Assembly (NCBI GenBank): GCA_900208305.1
Contig: OAPG01000011.1
Location: forward strand, 124,001-188,000
DNA from: Melanopsichium pennsylvanicum
Lineage: Eukaryota; Basidiomycota; Ustilaginomycetes; Ustilaginales
Direction: 5' to 3'
DNA length: 64,000 bases
A program made the translations under genes and the position numbers. The notes below the pieces were generated by a model. The model searched no databases. It had not been told where the DNA came from and worked only from the letters and a program-made list of their open reading frames with translations. Position 1 is the stretch's first letter; each line of letters starts with the position of its first letter. Below, one piece after another: positions 58,537 to 64,000 of the stretch.

Positions 58537-61047
58537 TTAGGCTTGGGCCGATCCTTTGAACAGCTGATCCTCGCTCTTCTGGGTCATCTGTCTGTGCTTA
58601 AAGCTTGAGGTGTCGGACTTCAGAGCTTCTCTCATGAGCATGGTTGCATAGGACGATGAGGGCAGCTGGAACTTAAGGGTCAAGGCGGTGAAGCCTTTTC
58701 CATTGCTTCGCTCCTTCGCTTGATCTGTTGAGTCTTTGTTTTCTCCATTGGCGAAGATGTTCGAGAGGGAAGGGTCGAGACAAAGCTCCTCGTCGGTGTA
58801 CGTTAGTGGTACATCAGGATCTGTATAAGTGGTGATGCGGTAATCAAAGTTGCGCGGCTTGACGATCATTCGACGGTATGATCCTCTGAGCTGATATTCT
58901 GGGATTTTGGAGGAAATTAGCTGATCATGAGTGAGACCGTCGGATGCGAGGATAGAAGCGTAGAGATCAGACATCCAACCCGGGGGAACATCAATGGACG
59001 ATCCGGGCAGAGGCATCACAACATTGTAGATGGTGTAACTTCGACGAGACTTGGAGCCGTCCATACTTTCGTCTTGGTCAAGATCTGCCTTGGTGAGGAC
59101 CTTGATTGGACGCTGCCAGGTGGCAAGTGTCTCTGACTTGGTATTGTCATTGTTGCGCTTCTCGTCTTCGTCCTCCACCTCCTCTTTATCCGCGATCGAT
59201 TCTTCAGCTTCTGCCTCTTCCCCCCAAGCATCATCACCAAGCTCATCAGCAAAAACCAAATCGCCCTCGACAGCGTCTAAGCTCCCCAGCCTCTTCACCC
59301 TCTCGCTCACCAGCCTGTTCCACACATAGCTCTGATACGCATGAATGTACATCGACCTCAACGTCCTGGGGATATTGCCAAACGCGCCCATCCAATCGCC
59401 CTTGTTCCATCTTCCGCTTCTCATCCTGTCCAAGATATGCTTCTCTGCAACGCAATTCTTCGGTGTCGCCCAATACGCTTTTTCAAACTCTCCATCTTTG
59501 TATAGCTGTTTTGCTTTGAGGAGGTCCGCCGAGTCTCCATCGTCAGCGGTAGGGGAAGAAGCACCTCGCGGAGTGAAGAGGAGATCTATGGCAGAGGCAA
59601 AGTCGGATTTGAGTATGAGGATGCCAATGTGATGGGTGGGGATCGCGCCTGTGCCGAAACGCTGCATGCCAAAGTAGTTAACAAAACCTCGATCACGAAC
59701 GGTGGCCATAGACGAATGGATGGACGGGACGAATTCTGGGGGGGAAGAAGACGAGATTTCGGCATAGCTAGAGGGTCGAATATTGCGCAGGGTTATGGTG
59801 AATTCGTTGCCCTTCAGTTGTCCGAGATTGAGCGGCTCGTGGGCGTATGTAAGATGACCGATGCGGATCCCTCTCTCGCCACGGGTTGTGGTCGCCTCGA
59901 CCACAGTTTTTGCCTTACTTTTACCCTTGCCTTTAGATACCGAAACGTCTGCATTGATTCCGTTGACAAGGCGATATACGTCCTCGAGCGTCTTTCTGTT
60001 GCGTTTCAACGAAACCATCTGAACCGTCACAGCACGCTTATCCTTTGTCCCTGCCACTCCCAAATCCTTGGTAGGTGGTCTTCCCCCACCTCTTCCACCT
60101 CCGTAGCTACCGCGACCTCTCCCTCTCCCTCTACCTCCTCCACCACCACCGAGTCGCATGAGCTCGGCGAGCATTCCCATAGCTTCCTGATGATCCCTGT
60201 TCGTCTTCTGCAACAGGAAATGTACATAGGGCGGACTATACCTGGCCTCCTCCGAAAGATCATCTCCTAATCTCCTGTCTGACCTGTTCGCCCATCTCAC
60301 AGCGATTCTCGTCGATGCTGCCATATTGCTTGCTCCATTTGCCAATGCATCCTCATCAACCTCCGCCATCCGACGCGCTCCCATGGGCCTAACTTGACAA
60401 GAGTCGGTAGCAAGTTTACCATGAAAGAGTTCTCGGATCAATTGGTGCACCTGCGTTCGCTGAGCTTTGTCCCGGAGAGGGTTGGTAACGGCAGAAGCGG
60501 CCGAAATGACGGTTGCATTCGCTCCCGTGCCCATTGATTCCCCTGATCTGCCTTTGCTCCACATCTCTTTGAGCTCGGTGATGGCTTCGGTGGGGAAAAA
60601 CTCGCTCAACTTCTCATCAGCATCGCTGGGCCACAAACCAAACTCCACTTCCGCCTTGACCTTTACTTGAGGTATTTTGGCTGCATCTGCTTCCACCTTT
60701 GCTGGACCTTGTGATGTGGTGCTGTCCGAAGATATTGCAGAAGACTCGGGCCGAAGTTGAGCAAGGTACTTTCCTGGGGGCGGATCTAGCGAGGTGAGCC
60801 TGCAGACGGTACCGGAAGGATCGATTTCGTTGACCATAAAATCGGTGAAGCGTTGCTTAATGATGCCTTGAAATCCGGGCAGGGAAGCATCGATGTATGC
60901 TGTGATGCCGGCCTTGACTTCAGTCATCCTCGTCTCCACTTGGTCACCGTTCTCCGTTGGATATGCATCCCTTCGGTCGTGCTTGACCCGCTTAGCGACG
61001 GGCTCAGAGGCTTCGGAGATAACTTTCAGACGGTCTGTGTCCGCCAT
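58537..61047 (-). CDS. PUS7: tRNA/RNA pseudouridine synthase PUS7 (TruD family)
   Basis: 836 residues. TruD-family landmarks are in order: GIIKQRFTDFMVNEID near the N-terminus, the HFLLQKTNRDHQEAM helix, the catalytic motif AGTKDKRAVTVQ (Asp of TKD is the TruD nucleophile), NGI...LTYAHEPLNLGQLKGNEFTITLR, then GFVNYFGMQRFGTGAIPTHHIG, and later IPRTLRSMYIHAYQSYVWN. It converts specific uridines to pseudouridine in tRNA, mRNA and U2 snRNA in the nucleus and cytosol. Between the NRDHQEAM helix and the catalytic motif sits a Gly/Arg-rich insert of about 25 residues (RGRGRGRGS, GGGRGGGR), which yeast Pus7 lacks. Acidic Glu-rich inserts lie further C-terminal. Start at 61047 fits the family. Confidence 0.93.
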   Translation of the reverse strand: MADTDRLKVISEASEPVAKRVKHDRRDAYPTENGDQVETRMTEVKAGITAYIDASLPGFQGIIKQRFTDFMVNEIDPSGTVCRLTSLDPPPGKYLAQLRPESSAISSDSTTSQGPAKVEADAAKIPQVKVKAEVEFGLWPSDADEKLSEFFPTEAITELKEMWSKGRSGESMGTGANATVISAASAVTNPLRDKAQRTQVHQLIRELFHGKLATDSCQVRPMGARRMAEVDEDALANGASNMAASTRIAVRWANRSDRRLGDDLSEEARYSPPYVHFLLQKTNRDHQEAMGMLAELMRLGGGGGGRGRGRGRGSYGGGRGGGRPPTKDLGVAGTKDKRAVTVQMVSLKRNRKTLEDVYRLVNGINADVSVSKGKGKSKAKTVVEATTTRGERGIRIGHLTYAHEPLNLGQLKGNEFTITLRNIRPSSYAEISSSSPPEFVPSIHSSMATVRDRGFVNYFGMQRFGTGAIPTHHIGILILKSDFASAIDLLFTPRGASSPTADDGDSADLLKAKQLYKDGEFEKAYWATPKNCVAEKHILDRMRSGRWNKGDWMGAFGNIPRTLRSMYIHAYQSYVWNRLVSERVKRLGSLDAVEGDLVFADELGDDAWGEEAEAEESIADKEEVEDEDEKRNNDNTKSETLATWQRPIKVLTKADLDQDESMDGSKSRRSYTIYNVVMPLPGSSIDVPPGWMSDLYASILASDGLTHDQLISSKIPEYQLRGSYRRMIVKPRNFDYRITTYTDPDVPLTYTDEELCLDPSLSNIFANGENKDSTDQAKERSNGKGFTALTLKFQLPSSSYATMLMREALKSDTSSFKHRQMTQKSEDQLFKGSAQA

Positions 61048-63817
61048 CTTGCATCGCTGTTGAGTAGTGTGGGAGTATGATCACGATTCAAGTGATGAAG
61101 GACACAGCGATGGTCTCTATGTAACGAGGATGCCGATTTTGAAATGTGACACCTTTGAGGAAAAAGCTCATGCGGAAATTTAGCTGTCAATTTTTTCGCT
61201 CAAAATGCACGTTGGTATTCCGACTTCCGATTCTATACAGACGAAAAGATTCAAACCTCGACGGTGTAACATACAGTAATTTAAATTACTATATAATTCT
61301 GTATGTAATGTTTTCGTGACTGAATGGTTTTGCTCTTACCCATAGACTTGCTCGGCCACCAGCTTATCACACAAACAAACAGCAGAGAACGCAACAGCTC
61401 GTCTTCATTTTGTAGATCCGGTTTAAGGCACAGCTGAATTCTGCCCCGGTGTTCCTGCTTTGAGATAGACTAGATGCAGGATGAGTGAGCAACACGGGGA
61501 TGGTGTCTAGGGATCACTCCGTTGGTATTGTCGTGCTGACCATTCGAATTGATCCTAGTCGTGCTGAACAGAAGAGAATATTTCGGGTGAGCTCGCAAGA
61601 TCATTGGCCTTGACGGCCAACTGATGGGTAAGGAACGCCAGACGGTACAGTCCGCTTAGCTGGTGGCTCGTGGAGTAAATTACAATATCGTTCCCGTGAC
61701 TTCAAAAGCGATGCGTTGGGAGCTGAAACCGGTATCATCTGATTGGCGTTTTGCGCACAACACGTAACGATACGCGGTAAGCATGCCACTGGACACATGA
61801 TCACGAACAGAACAGTAAAGACCAAGGAACATGATCATTCTGGAGGAAGGAGCTTCGTGATAGCCTCAAAGGATTTTGTCAACTCGGATGTCTCCAGATC
61901 GTGCCGGGAGCGCTGTTCGCGCATTAGATACAACATCTTCACAGTGGATGCAGGAACATTGTTCTCGATCACAAAACCTTATTTGATCGATCAATCCGGA
62001 CCTCATTCATTTCGCCTTTTCATATCGTGTCTTCTCGGTTTTTAGCAGGAAAAACAGCTCAACATCAGCGGAAAGGCAGCAAAGTTCATCGTCTCATGGA
62101 GCTCAGTTACATTGGAGCATCGGAGCTTGAAGGCTGGATGGACCGCCATTTCAACTTCAAGCTTGTTTCGTGATCCTTGATGTCTACCCAATCGCTTCTA
62201 TCCGTTCAGGCCGAATTGTTTTTGTGACGCCTTCGTGTCGATTTGTTACCGCATCCTGTACCGGATTTGCGACCGCCATGATCGATCTAGGGCGGCGCCG
62301 GTTCAGGAAGACAAGAATCACGCTTGCAAGATGGTGATCTCGGTGGAAAAGGATCAGGATGTAGCCCTCGTGCGTATTTTTAGACTCTTCGCATCTGTTC
62401 AGAGATTGGCCGTCAGAGCATTGCTGTGCTGAAGCCTTAAAACCTGTCAGCACAGAAGGGTGGCAAAAATGCACAGACGGAAACGTGGCGGCCTTGACCG
62501 CCGGCACGAATTCAATCCTTTTTCCAAACTCCGCCCGAATCTGAGGGTTTGATAATCGGTCAATGCCACTGCTGTCGTCTTGCTACCCTGTTCAACGATA
62601 CTGTAGAGAGCAATTTAAGATAAAGGCCCTTTGTGCTCACACAATTTGTCGCATGATTGTTGGGTACAGTTGGATGGAAGAGAAGGTTGATTCACGAGGG
62701 TCTCAGCCGTTATCAGTTCACGCGAAAGGGCTGCAGCAGTACACTTGGGACGTTCGCCATCGAATCTCACAGCGAGTCTTGATATTGTCTCGAGTGGGTC
62801 CGGGGTGAGTTTGTTGGACGACACTGACCAAAAATTAGGATCCAAGGCTGTGCGAAGGCCATTTCAGAGTCAGTGTTGAGTATCCCTTGCGGAGCAGACC
62901 CAGCCTATCACTTATCGTGCTTTCCCACCACACGCTGTCTATCGCTTGTTGTCGAAAGTTTACAAGTGACCAAGCAAGTCTGGCTATCGCTTCACAGAAC
63001 CAATGCGAAGGGCTGATAATCTGAAGAGTTGACTGACAATAAAGGAATAAAAGGAGGCAAAAGGCCAGCTAAGAATCAGCGCTGTCAGAATTTTCTTGCT
63101 CCGCTTTGGTACACCGCTCGCCGTTTTGACCGTCGGAAAACCCTCCTCCGAACGTCAATCCTCCTCCCTCCCACCCTGAACCGCACCCTTGTCGAGGTGA
63201 CCAGCCCATGCAAACAGCTTCGCTTCTCAACTTGTCCAATCAGAGCGAGGGCTTTTAACCCCACAAGACTCTAGATAACGCTGTTCGAGTCGCTGGTTTG
63301 TATTGGCTGGTTGCTGGTGTGACGTTAACCGAATCCCCGCCTTTCTACCGCCGCTGGCATAGGGGTTGCCCTTCGTGCAGCTTTGTCCCTTGCGATCTGA
63401 CCTATCTTTGCCTTCCGCTTGTTCCCGCCGGTTGGTTCAGCCAGCATGAGCATCATGCTTTGAACTATTCGACGGCCGATGACATGCTATACGATCGTCA
63501 AGCCGATGTTCTTTGCTTGAGTAGCATGCCTTTTGGATACCGACTTTAACTCGATCTTGCTGTGTGAGAGGTGTACACGCTCAATTCGCGTGGGGTGTGC
63601 GTGGGCTCTTCTGAGGCTGACTGGATCGCATGTGTCCTTGACAATTAGGCGTCTTGTCGTAGGGAGAGCGGTCCGAAGCGAGGCAGGTTCGAAGGCAGAA
63701 GAGCTATACCATCGCAAGACTGTAAACGACAATGGGCCTCGGATCATCGTTTCGGCACCTAGCCAGCTGCCAGTTCCAGCACGGCCTTCCATCAATGCAT
63801 CTTTTTCCGACACCGAA
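61048..63817. other. Gene-poor 2.8-kb region
   Basis: No supportable gene. Two TACTGTA sites (61272, 62599), the PUS7 promoter at the left, and C/T-rich sequence from about 63100 to 63450 at the right that may be the leader of the next gene. Confidence 0.5.
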
Positions 63818-64000
63818 ATGGGCTTACTTCTCAAGCTCGGTGCAACGTATTGCACATGCTTGTTCCTTTCCCTTTTCGCCGCTCGCGTGTGTGCACCCCG
63901 CTGCTTCGCTTGCATCACTCGAGCTCATGTTGAGCCTAGATGTGCCGTGGTGCATTGCAGCAGTAGGCCTTCCTTATCATTGCTTCTCGTGCAAATGCAT
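63818..64000 (+). CDS. Possible secreted Cys-rich protein (partial, runs off the right edge)
   Basis: An ATG at 63818 opens 61 codons to the window end without a stop. The N-terminus (LLLKLGATYCTCLFLSLFAARVCA) looks like a signal peptide, and the next 30 residues contain five more Cys. Small Cys-rich secreted proteins are common effector candidates, but a frame of this length can occur by chance, and an antisense frame also overlaps. Confidence 0.35.
   Translation, partial: MGLLLKLGATYCTCLFLSLFAARVCAPRCFACITRAHVEPRCAVVHCSSRPSLSLLLVQMH

Overview
The window reads as nuclear DNA of a basidiomycete fungus, most likely a smut (Ustilaginales-type). Genes are long and mostly intron-free, the few introns are short (about 63-91 bp, GT...AG with CTGAC/CTCAC-like branch points), housekeeping proteins are clearly fungal, and they alternate with lineage-specific secreted proteins of the kind smuts carry. 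The genus is not decided from sequence alone. No bacterial, organellar, rRNA, CRISPR or intact mobile-element signature was seen.

Layout. 1-11.4 kb: a partial BUB3-type WD40 protein (left edge, minus), a secreted protein with nested tandem repeats, mitochondrial IF-3, GMP synthase, a histidine phosphatase with a PCNA-binding-like tail, a RING-H2 ubiquitin ligase preceded by a long CA microsatellite, and MAD2. 11.4-27 kb: a promoter region dense in TACTGTA motifs, an aldehyde dehydrogenase, a Zn2Cys6 transcription factor, a DCAF-like WD40 protein and a TMEM184/OST-alpha family membrane protein. 27-31 kb: about 4.2 kb without a recognisable gene, ending in a pyrimidine-rich leader. 31-40 kb: a secreted GMC oxidoreductase, a DUF3605-like protein, a secreted protein of unknown function and a membrane-anchored alpha/beta hydrolase. 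39.6-46 kb: gene-poor DNA holding two tandem, apparently decayed relatives and one intact member of what looks like a small secreted-protein family. 46-61 kb: a TMA23/GPATCH4-like nucleolar protein, the GPI inositol-deacylase BST1/PGAP1, a secreted GH3 beta-glucosidase, a fatty-acid-hydroxylase-superfamily enzyme and the pseudouridine synthase PUS7. 61-64 kb: little, except the start of a possible Cys-rich secreted protein at the right edge.

How the genes work together. Most are independent housekeeping loci. Two spindle-checkpoint components (BUB3-like and MAD2) lie within 11.4 kb. The secreted set (repeat protein, GMC oxidoreductase, GH3 enzyme, three or four small secreted proteins) fits a plant-associated lifestyle; this is inference. 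The strongest leads are the small secreted-protein family at 40.3-45.8 kb with one frameshifted copy, the PIP-box plus basic tail on a histidine phosphatase, identical 105-bp repeats in the secreted repeat protein, an RGG-like insert beside the PUS7 catalytic loop, and the intergenic enrichment of TACTGTA.
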